Below, in pieces: positions 16,221 through 26,420 of a stretch of DNA of 64,000 nt. A program made the translations under genes and the position numbers. Origin of the DNA: Lachnospiraceae bacterium (GTDB taxonomy: Bacteria; Bacillota; Clostridia; Lachnospirales; Lachnospiraceae); assembly GCA_910574195.1 (NCBI GenBank), contig CAJTBF010000001.1, positions 186,001 through 250,000 on the forward strand, in the 5' to 3' direction. Position 1 is the first letter of the stretch. Each line of letters begins with the position of its first letter. The notes beneath the pieces are model-generated. The model worked only from the letters and a program-made list of their open reading frames with translations, ran no database searches and had not been told where the DNA came from.

Positions 16221-17228
16221 ATGAAGCAAAAATTTTTCGTTCTTTTCTCGTGTATTCTCTGCATTCTGGCCGGTATACTTTCTTCCTGTGCTTCTCCCCG
16301 GGAGAATGAAAAGCGCACCGTCACAGGTCTTTATTTCGACACGGTAATCCAGATTGAAGCCTGGGGAACCACAGAGACCGTACTGGAACACTGCCTCGAG
16401 ATCTGTGCGGATTATGAGAACCGGTTCAGCAACAAAATTCCCGGCAGTGAAATTTCAAAAATCAACGCCGCTGCAGGCGCTCCGGTACCTGTTTCTAAGG
16501 ATACCCTGGATCTGATCTCCAAAGGACTCTATTACAGCCAACTCTCCGGCGGGAAATTCGATATCACGATTGCTCCGTTAAGCGATTTGTGGGACTTCAA
16601 AGATCCGGAGAAAAAGACCATTCCCGACCCGGCTTCCATGGAGGAAGCCTGTTCCCACGTGGATTATAAAAAGGTATCCGTTGACCGCAAATCCGGCACG
16701 GTTACACTGTTGGATCCACACGCCAGGCTTGACCTGGGCGGCATTGCAAAGGGATATATTGCCGACCGGTTGAAAGTATATCTGAAAGGAGAAGGCGTAG
16801 AGCACGCTTTAATCAACCTGGGGGGAAATGTTCTCGCCCTTGGGCAGACATACGATGAGCGCCCGTTTCGTATCGGCATCCGAAAGCCTTTCGACAAAAA
16901 GAATACGCCCATTGATACCCTGGAAATAGACGATTGTTCCGTCGTCACTTCCGGCATTGATCAACGCTATTTTGAAGCGCAGGGAAAAATTTACCACCAT
17001 ATTTTAAATCCAATGACCGGATATCCGTATGAAAATGATCTGCTGCAGGTCACCATCCTGTCCGAATCCTCCGCAGACGGCGATGCCTTAAGCACCTGTT
17101 GTTTTGCGCTGGGACTGGAAAAGGGCAGCGATTTGATCACATCATTGGAAGACGTCCGTGCGGTTTTTATCACAAAAGATTATCAACTGCATGTTGTCGG
17201 AACTCCTCCGAAAGCGGACAGCCCCTGA
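16221..17228 (+). CDS. apbE: FAD:protein FMN transferase (ApbE lipoprotein)
   Basis: A 335-residue exported lipoprotein. The signal peptide ends in lipobox LSSC (Cys23). ApbE attaches FMN from FAD to threonine residues of extracytosolic redox proteins. Typical segments are FDTVIQIEAWG, ENRFSNKIPGSEISKIN, GKFDITIAPLSDLW, DLGGIAKGYIAD, LINLGGNV and the ending ADGDALSTCCFALG. ATG 16221 has AAGGA upstream; an earlier in-frame ATG at 16188 would spoil the signal peptide. It is divergent from the NusG-II/Gx genes. No flavinylation target with an obvious DGxSGAT-type motif is encoded in this window. Confidence 0.95.
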   Translation: MKQKFFVLFSCILCILAGILSSCASPRENEKRTVTGLYFDTVIQIEAWGTTETVLEHCLEICADYENRFSNKIPGSEISKINAAAGAPVPVSKDTLDLISKGLYYSQLSGGKFDITIAPLSDLWDFKDPEKKTIPDPASMEEACSHVDYKKVSVDRKSGTVTLLDPHARLDLGGIAKGYIADRLKVYLKGEGVEHALINLGGNVLALGQTYDERPFRIGIRKPFDKKNTPIDTLEIDDCSVVTSGIDQRYFEAQGKIYHHILNPMTGYPYENDLLQVTILSESSADGDALSTCCFALGLEKGSDLITSLEDVRAVFITKDYQLHVVGTPPKADSP

Positions 17229-17248
17229 GATCTCTTTTATCATAATTG

Positions 17249-17297
17249 CAAAAAACCTCCGAAAACCGTATTGTCATACCGCTTCCGGAGATTTTTT
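17249..17297 (+). terminator. Terminator after apbE
   Basis: CTCCG (17257-17261) pairs with CGGAG (17286-17290), with an inner GTAT/ATAC stem, flanked by A6 and T6 runs. The A/T symmetry suggests it can also serve gdhA from the other side. Confidence 0.6.
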
Positions 17298-17385
17298 ACT
17301 TTTCCAATACACCTCACATCCGGAAACCCCGCCATCGGCACTTTTTCCGGATATCCTTCTCATGCAGGAAGGAAGCCTTACCGGT

Positions 17386-18723
<1,338 letters not shown>

Positions 18724-18852
18724 TCAAATTACCTCCTAAAATAAATAAGCCGGACACAAAATGTATTCCGGCGGTTCCATATGACAGAACAAAACTGCCG
18801 GTGCTTATAACACCTTCTTCCTGCCATACTGTGACATTTTGCCTACCCGTCT

Positions 18853-18881
18853 ATTTTATAAGTTAAATAGAACATTGTCAA
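18853..18881 (-). promoter_or_regulatory. Predicted strong promoter of gdhA
   Basis: Minus strand TTGACA (18876-18881), 17-bp spacer, TAAAAT (18853-18858). Confidence 0.75.
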
Positions 18882-18944
18882 TAAAAAATTTTCGGCATTT
18901 CACAGTTTTACCACTTTATTACAGAAAAGTGCGGATACTATATA

Positions 18945-19060
18945 CACAAACCCTGCCGCCGACAGCTTTTCTGCATATCAGGACATACAAAAAACAATCC
19001 GCCGGTGATTTTTCCGCATACTATGCTATACAAAAACAATCCGCCGGTGATTTTCCATAT
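18945..19060. repeat. Three direct copies of a ~35-bp hairpin-containing repeat
   Basis: Copies at about 18945-18978, 18985-19020 and 19028-19060. The last two share ACAATCCGCCGGTGATTTT; the first reads CCCTGCCGCCGACAGCTTTT, close to 12262-12291. They fill the gap between the gdhA promoter and rpsU. Minus-strand orientation fits terminators for rpsU, but three in a row is excessive. Confidence 0.7.
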
Positions 19061-19069
19061 ATTACAGGA

Positions 19070-19102
19070 TAGAAACGGGGTGTTGTCAACCAACACCCCG
19101 TT
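19070..19102 (-). terminator. Hairpin after rpsU
   Basis: Perfect 12-bp stem AACGGGGTGTTG (19074-19085) and CAACACCCCGTT (19091-19102), loop of 5, followed on the minus strand by TTTCT. It begins 12 bp after the rpsU stop. Confidence 0.7.
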
Positions 19103-19114
19103 AATCTGCACAAT

Positions 19115-19291
19115 TCAGTTATATTTCCGTTTTCTAGCAGCCTCAGACTTCTTTTTCCGTCTTACGCTTGGCTTCTCGTAATGCTCTCTTTTACGAATTT
19201 CCTGCTGAATGCCAGCCTTGGCACAGTTTCTTTTGAATCTGCGCAAAGCACTATCCAACGTCTCGTTTTCTTTCACGATTACATTTGACAT
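19115..19291 (-). CDS. rpsU: 30S ribosomal protein S21
   Basis: A 58-residue S21: [19 protein letters not shown] at the N terminus, then [28 protein letters not shown] as basic helices ending RKRKYN. It is the small subunit protein near the 16S anti-Shine-Dalgarno region. Start ATG 19291; GGAGG is 14 nt upstream and AGGTG 8 nt upstream. Monocistronic, with its own promoter at 19371. Confidence 0.97.
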   Translation of the reverse strand: MSNVIVKENETLDSALRRFKRNCAKAGIQQEIRKREHYEKPSVRRKKKSEAARKRKYN

Positions 19292-19370
19292 AGACTCACA
19301 CCTAACCTCCCCTCCAGCCTTGTATTGTGCATCATACGACTGTTCGGGTATATTTACTGCACTACAAAAG

Positions 19371-19398
19371 ATTATATCATATTTTTTCTTTCCGTCAA
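19371..19398 (-). promoter_or_regulatory. Predicted promoter of rpsU
   Basis: Minus strand TTGACG (19393-19398), 16-bp spacer, TATAAT (19371-19376). Leader about 75 nt. Confidence 0.72.
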
Positions 19399-19437
19399 CT
19401 ATTTCTTCACAAAATATTCAGAAATATTCCTCTTTTT

Positions 19438-22080
19438 TTATTTTGTCAGCTGTTCTGAAAGAACTTCCGCCGCTTTTTCCAGCGCCGATGCAATCCCCGC
19501 CGGATTTTTACCGCCGGCCTGCGCCATATTGGGACGTCCGCCGCCTCCTCCTCCGACGCAGCCTGCGATGGCTTTAATCAAATTGCCTGCATGAGCGCCT
19601 TTTTTCACTGCGTCGTCCGTAGCCGTCGCCATCAGATTGACTTTTCCGCCGTTTGCCGCCGCAAGAACCACGACGCCCTCTCCCAGCTTTTCTTTCAACT
19701 GATCGCCCAGCTCCCGCAGGCCATTCATATCCACTTCCTCCAGGGAAGCGGCAAGCAGCTTCATCCCGGCCACTTCTTTTACCTGCTGTAAAAGATCTCC
19801 CGCAGCGTCCTTGGCCATCTTACTTTTCAGGCTCTCTACTTCCCCGTGCAGTGTCTTATTTTCCGAAAGCATATGAGCGATCTTGTCAGACAGATTGTCC
19901 GGCGTTGCCTTTAACAGTCCCGCCGCCTTTCGGAATTTCTTTTCCAGCGCATCGTAATAATCCAGAAGTCCTCTGGAAGTCAACGCTTCGATTCTGCGCA
20001 CACCTGCGGCCACTCCGGTTTCCGATACCACTTTAAAAGCCATAATCTCCGATGTATTCTTCACATGAGTTCCGCCGCAGAATTCGATGGAATAATCCCC
20101 CATATTGACTACCCGGACCACTGAACCGTACTTCTCACCGAACAGCGCCTGCGCCCCTGTTTTCTTCGCTTCTTCAATGGGCATATTCCGGATATCCACC
20201 GGCAGCGCTTTCGCAATGCTCTCATTTACCAGACGTTCTACCTCCCGCAGTTCTTCCTCTGTCAAAGCCGAAAAATGGGTAAAGTCAAACCGAAGACGCT
20301 CTTCGTTGACACTGGAACCTGCCTGCTCCACATGGGTGCCAAGCACGGTACGCAATGCCTTTTGCAGCAGATGTGTGGCGCTGTGGTTCCTTGCGCTCAG
20401 CGCACGTTTCTCTTCATCCACAGACAGGGCCGCCTGATCCCCTGTCTTGATCATACCTTTTACAACCTGTCCGATATGTCCGATCTTTCCTCCCAACAGC
20501 TTCACGGTATCTTCCACGCGGAATTCTCCTTCTGCCGTACGAATCACACCGGTATCCGCTTCCTGACCGCCGCTGGTCGCATAGAAGGGCGTTTCCTTCA
20601 CAAAAACAGTTCCCTTCTCCCCCTCGGAAAGGGCATCTGCCACCGCGGTCTCTGAGGTTAGCACGGTAATCTCCGATTCTGTGTCTAACGTTTCATAACC
20701 CACAAAGGTACTGGTAATCTCCGGGTCAATGGATTCATATACGGTCACGTCCGCACCCATATAATTGGTCACTTCCCGTGCGTCCCTTGCGGTCTTTCTC
20801 TGTATCTCCATGGCCGCGTGAAAGCCCGTCTCATCCACGGACATTCCTTTCTCCTCCAGAATCTCCATGGTCAGATCCAGCGGAAATCCATAGGTATCAT
20901 ACAACTTAAACGCCGCATCCCCCGCCAGAGTCTTTTCCTGTTTTTTCTCCATCTGCACAATCAGCTCCGACAAAATGCCAAGCCCCTGGTCGATGGTTTT
21001 ATTGAACTGCTCCTCTTCTTTTGTAATCACCTTCAGAATAAAATCTTTCTTTTCCTCCAGCTCCGGATATCCGTCTTTGGAACCGGCAATGACGGTCTCT
21101 GCCAGTCCGGAGAGAAAATCGCCCCTGATCCCCAGCAGTCTTCCATGACGGCAGGCACGGCGCAGAAGACGGCGCAGCACATACCCCCGTCCCTCATTGG
21201 AAGGCATAATTCCGTCGGAAATCATAAATGTCACGGAGCGGACATGGTCCGTGATCACACGAATGGAAACATCATCCTGATATTCTTTTCCATATTCTTT
21301 CCCCGCTAACCGGCATACGTGATCGCGCAGTGCCTTGATGGTATCTACATCGAAAATGGAATCCACATCCTGTACCACGGACGCCAGTCTCTCCAATCCC
21401 ATCCCGGTATCAATATTTTTCTGTTCCAGCTCGCTGTAATGTCCGTTTCCGTCATTGTCAAACTGCGTAAATACATTGTTCCAGATCTCCATATAACGGT
21501 CGCAGTCACATCCTACCGTACAGCCCGGTTTCCCGCAGCCATACTTTTCTCCCCGGTCATAATAGATCTCGGAACAGGGGCCGCACGGACCGGAACCATG
21601 CTCCCAGAAATTATCTTCCTTTCCAAAACGGAAAATCCGTTCCGCCGGAATGTGCATCTGCTTGTTCCAGATCTCAAACGCTTCCTCATCCTCCTCATAA
21701 ACGGAAGGATACAGCCGGGACGCATCCAGTCCCACTACTTCCGTCAGGAATTCCCAGGACCATGCAATGGCCTCCTTTTTAAAGTAATCTCCAAAGGAGA
21801 AATTCCCCAACATCTCAAAAAATGTTCCATGCCGCGCCGTTTTTCCCACATTCTCAATATCCCCTGTACGGATACACTTCTGGCAGGTTGTCACCCTCCG
21901 TCTGGGTGGGATCTCCTGTCCTGTAAAATACGGCTTCAAGGGCGCCATACCGGAATTAATCAGCAGCAGGCTCTTATCATTATGCGGTACCAGCGAAAAA
22001 CTCTTCATGGCAAGGTGTTCCTTGCTTTCAAAAAATTCCAAAAACATCTTTCGCAACTGGTTCACTCCATATTGGTGCAT
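19438..22080 (-). CDS. alaS: Alanine--tRNA ligase
   Basis: An 880-residue class II synthetase charging tRNA-Ala. The catalytic core (NSGMAPLKPYFTG, RHGTFFEMLGNFSFGDYFK, GRGYVLRRLLRRACR), the editing domain zinc residues (HSATHLLQKAL and CGGTHV) and the C-terminal DHHA1-like oligomerisation domain (AATDDAVKKGAHAGNLIKAI ... GGGGGGRPNMAQAGG) are all present. ATG 22080 has AGGAGG upstream. Full length; no T-box motif is visible in its ~95-nt leader. Confidence 0.98.
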   Translation of the reverse strand: MHQYGVNQLRKMFLEFFESKEHLAMKSFSLVPHNDKSLLLINSGMAPLKPYFTGQEIPPRRRVTTCQKCIRTGDIENVGKTARHGTFFEMLGNFSFGDYFKKEAIAWSWEFLTEVVGLDASRLYPSVYEEDEEAFEIWNKQMHIPAERIFRFGKEDNFWEHGSGPCGPCSEIYYDRGEKYGCGKPGCTVGCDCDRYMEIWNNVFTQFDNDGNGHYSELEQKNIDTGMGLERLASVVQDVDSIFDVDTIKALRDHVCRLAGKEYGKEYQDDVSIRVITDHVRSVTFMISDGIMPSNEGRGYVLRRLLRRACRHGRLLGIRGDFLSGLAETVIAGSKDGYPELEEKKDFILKVITKEEEQFNKTIDQGLGILSELIVQMEKKQEKTLAGDAAFKLYDTYGFPLDLTMEILEEKGMSVDETGFHAAMEIQRKTARDAREVTNYMGADVTVYESIDPEITSTFVGYETLDTESEITVLTSETAVADALSEGEKGTVFVKETPFYATSGGQEADTGVIRTAEGEFRVEDTVKLLGGKIGHIGQVVKGMIKTGDQAALSVDEEKRALSARNHSATHLLQKALRTVLGTHVEQAGSSVNEERLRFDFTHFSALTEEELREVERLVNESIAKALPVDIRNMPIEEAKKTGAQALFGEKYGSVVRVVNMGDYSIEFCGGTHVKNTSEIMAFKVVSETGVAAGVRRIEALTSRGLLDYYDALEKKFRKAAGLLKATPDNLSDKIAHMLSENKTLHGEVESLKSKMAKDAAGDLLQQVKEVAGMKLLAASLEEVDMNGLRELGDQLKEKLGEGVVVLAAANGGKVNLMATATDDAVKKGAHAGNLIKAIAGCVGGGGGGRPNMAQAGGKNPAGIASALEKAAEVLSEQLTK

Positions 22081-22177
22081 CTCGTTTTATCCTCCTATTT
22101 TCCACGCAGTCTGCAAGATAGCAAAGTGGAACACCCCTGCCAGATTCCTGCACGCATCCTGCGGACTCTAATATCAT

Positions 22178-22206
22178 AATATATGCTTTTCTGCCTGCCT
22201 TGTCAA
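22178..22206 (-). promoter_or_regulatory. Predicted promoter of alaS
   Basis: Minus strand TTGACA (22201-22206), 17-bp spacer, TATATT (22178-22183). It starts immediately after the metH terminator. Confidence 0.7.
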
Positions 22207-22207
22207 C

Positions 22208-22250
22208 AGAAAAAACAGCGGCAGATGATTCATTATTCCCGGCCGCCGTT
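22208..22250 (-). terminator. Terminator of the metF-activation protein-metH unit
   Basis: Minus-strand AACGGCGGC (22250-22242) pairs with GCCGCTGTT (22222-22214), one G-U, loop of 19, then a T run. Confidence 0.75.
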
Positions 22251-22305
22251 CACACCGCACCAGACGACGCATTGCCTGGTAACAGGAAAGCAGATGTCCG
22301 GACTG

Positions 22306-24771
22306 TTACTGCTTTTCATGCGAAAAAAGTTCCTGTGCGTAATACACCGACTGCATGGCGTCCTTTCCATAAAAATCCGCACCGATCTGATCCGCATATT
22401 CCTGATTCAGCACGGCGCCGCCTACCATGATTCTGCACTCCGGCGCTTCTCTTCGGAGCAGACTTATGGTTTCCTCCATACTGACCACCGTAGTCGTCAT
22501 CAAAGCGCTCAAGCCCACAAGACGGATGCCCTCCTCTTTCACTACCTTTAAGATGGTCTTGGGCGGAACATCTTTCCCCAGGTCAATCACGGCAAAACCA
22601 TAATTTTCCAACAGCACTTTTACAATATTCTTCCCGATATCGTGGATATCTCCTTTCACAGTTGCCAGAGCCACCTTCTCTTTTTTTTCCTCTGAAGCGC
22701 CGCTTTTTTCAATCTCCTGCTTTAACAGGGCAAATGCAGATTTCGCCGCCTCCGCGCTCATCAAAAGCTGGGGCAAAAATACGGTACCCTGTTCAAATCC
22801 TTTTCCCACCTGATCCAGCGCCGGAATGAGCCAGCGATTGATGATATCCAGCGGTTTTTCTTTCCCGATCAGGGAGGCCGTAATACTGCCTGCTTCTTCC
22901 TTTAACCCTTTCTCAATCACGGTCTGCAGACTCATGGGCTGGCTGCCGGACTTTCCGAAATTGGAGACGCTCCCTCCCGGCCCGGCGCTCCCGGCTGCAT
23001 CCCCCCCTGTATCCGCCGCGCTTCCAAGCCCGGAAACCACTTTGAGCGCTCCGTACTTCTCCACATAACGACTGCAGTTTTCGTCCAGACACAGCAGGGC
23101 ATGATACGCATCGTAGGCTTTCATCATATCCTCGGAACAAGGATTCACAATTCCGGCGCTTAACCCGCTATACATTGCCATCGTATAAAAATGAGAGTTG
23201 ATCACCGGCCGGCAGGGAAGACCAAACGAGATATTGGAAACACCCAGCACCGTATGTACCCCCAGTTCCTTCCGCACACGCCGCAGCGCTTCCAGCGCCA
23301 CAATCGCACCCTGGGGTTCGGAACTAATCGTCATGGACAGTACATCCATCACCAGATCTTTTTTTTCAATCCCATATTTCTCTGCTTCCCGGATGATCTT
23401 CTCTGCGATCTCCACTCTGCCGTCCGCCGTCTGTGGAATCCCTGCCTCATCCAGTGTCAGGCCGATGACAACGCCGCCATACTTTGCAACCAACGGAAAC
23501 ACGGCATCCATGGATTCCTGTTTTCCGCTGACGGAATTTACCATAGGCTTTCCGTTATAAATTCGCAGCGCCGCTTCCATAGCCCGGATATCCACGGTAT
23601 CAATCTGCAGGGGAAGGCTGGTCACACTTTGCAGTCCCTGTACTGCTTCCACCATCATCTTCGTCTCATCAATATCCGGCAACCCCACATTTACATCCAG
23701 AATATGCGCTCCCTTTTCCTCCTGAAGAATTCCCTCCTTCAGAATATAATCCAGATTATGCTCTTTCAATGCCTGCTTTAATTTCTTCTTTCCGGTGGGA
23801 TTGATCCGTTCTCCGATAATCTTGGAATCTTTCCCGAACACCACCGCCTGTCCATAGGAAGAAACCATCGTGAATGCTTTCTTTTCCGTCGGCTTCACCT
23901 GCATTCCTTTGCAGACCTGAATCATAGAACGGATATGCTCCGGCGTGGTGCCGCAGCAACCGCCGATCACTGCCGCTCCCTTCTCCACAACGGTCTGCAT
24001 CGTCTGTGCAAAATCCTGGGGCAGTACATCATAAAATGTTTCTTTTCCCTTTTGTCTTGGAAGTCCCGCATTGGGTTTTACAATCAGAGGAATGGACGCA
24101 TAAGTTCTCAGTTCTTCCAGAATAGGCAGCATCTGCGCCGGTCCCAGCCCGCAGTTAATTCCTAATGCATCCACACGCAGACCTTCCAGGAGGCTTACCA
24201 CCGCCGGAACATCCGCGCCGGTCAGTAACTTCTTCCGCTCGTCAAAAATAGCGGTCACAAAAACTGGCAGCCTGGTATTCTCTTTTGCAGCCAGTACCGC
24301 CGCCTTGATCTCATAGGTATCGCTCATTGTCTCAATATGGATCAGATCTGCTCCCGCACGTTCCCCATAGATCATTACCTGCCTAAATGCCTCATATGCA
24401 GCCTCAAATTCCAGATCCCCCATGGGCTTTAATAATTTCCCGGTGGGCCCTACATCCAACGCCGTATAGACTTCCCGCTCTCTTCCCGCCCGTCTCGCCG
24501 CTTCTTTCACATGGCTGACCGCACTTTGGACCACCTTCTCCAGCGGATAATCGTCCCTGCAAAATTTCAGTGCATTTGCCCCAAATGTGTTGGTCAGAAC
24601 CAGATCACTTCCGGCCTCTATATACGCCTGATGAATCCCGATGATGTCCCCGGCATGGTCCACATTCCAGGTCTCCGGCAATTCCCCCGGCTTCAGTCCC
24701 TTTGCCTGCAGAAGTGTTCCCATACCCCCGTCAAAAAACAGTAGCTTTTTTCCCAAGTCTTCTCTGATCAT
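22306..24771 (-). CDS. metH: Cobalamin-dependent methionine synthase lacking the reactivation domain
   Basis: An 821-residue enzyme that moves the methyl group of methyl-tetrahydrofolate to homocysteine via cobalamin. Order: homocysteine methyltransferase barrel with zinc cysteines (GINCGLGP; GGCCGTTPEH), pterin-binding barrel (IIGERINPTGKKKLKQAL, residue ~320 on), and the B12-binding cap and Rossmann part (KGDIHDIGKNIV, the DxHxxG cobalamin histidine; VGLSALMTTT). E. coli MetH is about 1,227 residues; the missing C-terminal activation domain is supplied by the next gene upstream. Between the pterin and B12 parts is a ~25-residue Gly/Ser-rich linker. Overlaps the upstream gene by 4 bp (ATGA), implying coupled translation. 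Confidence 0.95.
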   Translation of the reverse strand: MIREDLGKKLLFFDGGMGTLLQAKGLKPGELPETWNVDHAGDIIGIHQAYIEAGSDLVLTNTFGANALKFCRDDYPLEKVVQSAVSHVKEAARRAGREREVYTALDVGPTGKLLKPMGDLEFEAAYEAFRQVMIYGERAGADLIHIETMSDTYEIKAAVLAAKENTRLPVFVTAIFDERKKLLTGADVPAVVSLLEGLRVDALGINCGLGPAQMLPILEELRTYASIPLIVKPNAGLPRQKGKETFYDVLPQDFAQTMQTVVEKGAAVIGGCCGTTPEHIRSMIQVCKGMQVKPTEKKAFTMVSSYGQAVVFGKDSKIIGERINPTGKKKLKQALKEHNLDYILKEGILQEEKGAHILDVNVGLPDIDETKMMVEAVQGLQSVTSLPLQIDTVDIRAMEAALRIYNGKPMVNSVSGKQESMDAVFPLVAKYGGVVIGLTLDEAGIPQTADGRVEIAEKIIREAEKYGIEKKDLVMDVLSMTISSEPQGAIVALEALRRVRKELGVHTVLGVSNISFGLPCRPVINSHFYTMAMYSGLSAGIVNPCSEDMMKAYDAYHALLCLDENCSRYVEKYGALKVVSGLGSAADTGGDAAGSAGPGGSVSNFGKSGSQPMSLQTVIEKGLKEEAGSITASLIGKEKPLDIINRWLIPALDQVGKGFEQGTVFLPQLLMSAEAAKSAFALLKQEIEKSGASEEKKEKVALATVKGDIHDIGKNIVKVLLENYGFAVIDLGKDVPPKTILKVVKEEGIRLVGLSALMTTTVVSMEETISLLRREAPECRIMVGGAVLNQEYADQIGADFYGKDAMQSVYYAQELFSHEKQ

Positions 24772-25418
24772 AACGTATCCCTTCTATATATACAATCTTT
24801 TTTGGAACAGGCTTCACAACCCTGCCGGTGGCATGCCAGATGAGATTTGCCCGCTCCGATCACGGCCGTCACAGACTTTGACGGTGCCATCATGCAGCCT
24901 TCCGTCAATGTCAGACCAATCTTTTTGGCCGTATCCAGCATCTGTACCATCATCTGCTGATATTGAATGGAAAAATCTCCGTATCCCGGACTGAAACGCG
25001 GACGCAAAAAATAGCCTTCCTCTCTCAGCTCTTCTGCAATCTGCCGTTGACATGCGTCACAGTATTCTTCCAGCAATGCCGCCGCGCATGCCTGCAATAC
25101 CACTGCTTTCGCCATATCCATTTTGGAAATCCGGGAAATCAGCCGGTCGGTTTCGATGCCCAGCGTCGCGCCAAACAAGACAATTTTCTCGCATCCCGCC
25201 AGATTTTTCCCCAGATTCCGGCTGTGTATCTCCACATTCTCAAACTGAACCTGTTCTTCATCCGCCCTCTCCAAAGCAAAGATGCGATAGACAGATTTTC
25301 TGCTGATTACGGTCTGAAGATTCCAAAAGGAATCTGCAACCAGTTTCAGCGTCTGATCATCTACCGCATGTCTTCCATAGCCCAGATAACGGATCGCTTC
25401 TTTTGTCAACTGATCCAT
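24768..25418 (-). CDS. Stand-alone methionine synthase activation (AdoMet-binding) domain protein
   Basis: A 216-residue homolog of the C-terminal activation domain of MetH, which uses AdoMet to remethylate oxidised cob(II)alamin. RPRFSPGYGDFSIQYQQ and LTEGCMMAPSKSVTAVIG correspond to the AdoMet-site region of that domain. It ends with cysteines (CHRQGCEACSKKDC) that are not part of the classical domain as I know it and could bind metal or a cluster. Start ATG 25418 with AGAGG 7 nt upstream. It lies between metF and metH in one transcript. Confidence 0.9.
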   Translation of the reverse strand: MDQLTKEAIRYLGYGRHAVDDQTLKLVADSFWNLQTVISRKSVYRIFALERADEEQVQFENVEIHSRNLGKNLAGCEKIVLFGATLGIETDRLISRISKMDMAKAVVLQACAAALLEEYCDACQRQIAEELREEGYFLRPRFSPGYGDFSIQYQQMMVQMLDTAKKIGLTLTEGCMMAPSKSVTAVIGAGKSHLACHRQGCEACSKKDCIYRRDTL

Positions 25419-25429
25419 CGCTCTGCCTC

Positions 25430-26326
25430 TCAATCCTTTTCTGTACGGCCAAAAACGGGCGCCTTTACAATCTCTGAAAGATTCTCCATAATCTTTGCCG
25501 CCACATCCGGCTTATTCATAGAATAAATATGAATGTTCTTTACTCCGTTCGCCAGCAAATCAATAATCTGGTCGGTGGCATATGCAATCCCGGCCTGCTT
25601 CATTGCCTCCGGATGACTTCCAAAACGGTCAAGCAATGCCAGAAACCGTCTTGGAAATACCGTTCCGGACAATTCCTGACTTCGCTTCATCTGAGAGGCG
25701 CTGGTAATCGGCATAATCCCCGGCAGCACAGGAACCGTAATACCGGCCTCCCGGATTCGATATAAAAAATTATAATGAATATCATTATCGAAAAACATCT
25801 GTGTAGTCAGAAAATCCACTCCGCTGTCTACTTTCTGTTTCAGGTAACGAATATCATCTTCTTTATGTTCATTCTCCACGTGGCCTTCCGGATAACACGC
25901 GGCCCCGATACAAAAGTCCCCCTGCGCCCGGATCTCCCGCACCAGCTCCCATGCGTAATGGAACCGTTCCTTCGCCGGAAAAACCATGCCTTCCGGAATA
26001 TCACCCCGGAGCGCCAGAATATTCTCAATCCCCAGGCATTTCAGATTCGAGATCACCTCCCGCACTTCTTCTATGGTAGAAGAGGCACAGGTCAGATGCG
26101 CCAGGCTTTCCACTCCCAGGTCCTCCCGGATATGGGAGGCAATTTTCGCCGTATTTTTACTGGTTCCGCCCCCCGCCCCGTAAGTAACGCTGATATAGGC
26201 AGGATGAAGTTCTGCAATCCGGTCCGTCGCTTCCAGCACTTTGTCAAATCCGGCATCTGTCTTCGGTGGAAACACTTCAAATGAAATATGTATTCTGTCT
26301 TCGTTCAGCCTGTCTATGATCTTCAT
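25430..26326 (-). CDS. metF: Methylenetetrahydrofolate reductase
   Basis: A 298-residue flavoprotein TIM barrel producing 5-methyl-tetrahydrofolate for MetH. Segments SFEVFPPKTDAGFDKVL, YISVTYGAGGGTS, LTCASST, LALRGDIP, FLTTQMFFDND and PVLPGIMPI are family hallmarks. It starts the met unit: metF, activation protein (11-bp gap), metH (4-bp overlap). An AGGAG lies 13 nt before the ATG, a long spacing. No SAM riboswitch is seen in the 94 bp separating it from glgA, so expression may depend on read-through or an unseen promoter. Confidence 0.95.
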   Translation of the reverse strand: MKIIDRLNEDRIHISFEVFPPKTDAGFDKVLEATDRIAELHPAYISVTYGAGGGTSKNTAKIASHIREDLGVESLAHLTCASSTIEEVREVISNLKCLGIENILALRGDIPEGMVFPAKERFHYAWELVREIRAQGDFCIGAACYPEGHVENEHKEDDIRYLKQKVDSGVDFLTTQMFFDNDIHYNFLYRIREAGITVPVLPGIMPITSASQMKRSQELSGTVFPRRFLALLDRFGSHPEAMKQAGIAYATDQIIDLLANGVKNIHIYSMNKPDVAAKIMENLSEIVKAPVFGRTEKD

Positions 26327-26420
26327 ACTCTTTTTTCATCTCCTGTCCGTATTTCACAGAATTCCCGCTCATACATTCCCCTCACGGGGGCAACGTTGTT
26401 CCGTCTCTCTAAAAGCAATT

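Noticed and set aside
22081-22177. T-box leader for alaS
   Set aside because: Leader is only ~95 nt and lacks the conserved T-box and antiterminator motif.
24402-24771. metH as a broken gene because it is shorter than E. coli MetH
   Set aside because: The missing activation domain is encoded intact by the adjacent coupled gene, so this is a split enzyme.
26327-26420. SAM or cobalamin riboswitch before metF
   Set aside because: The gap is 94 bp and holds only a short CCCC...GGGG stem; no riboswitch consensus is seen.
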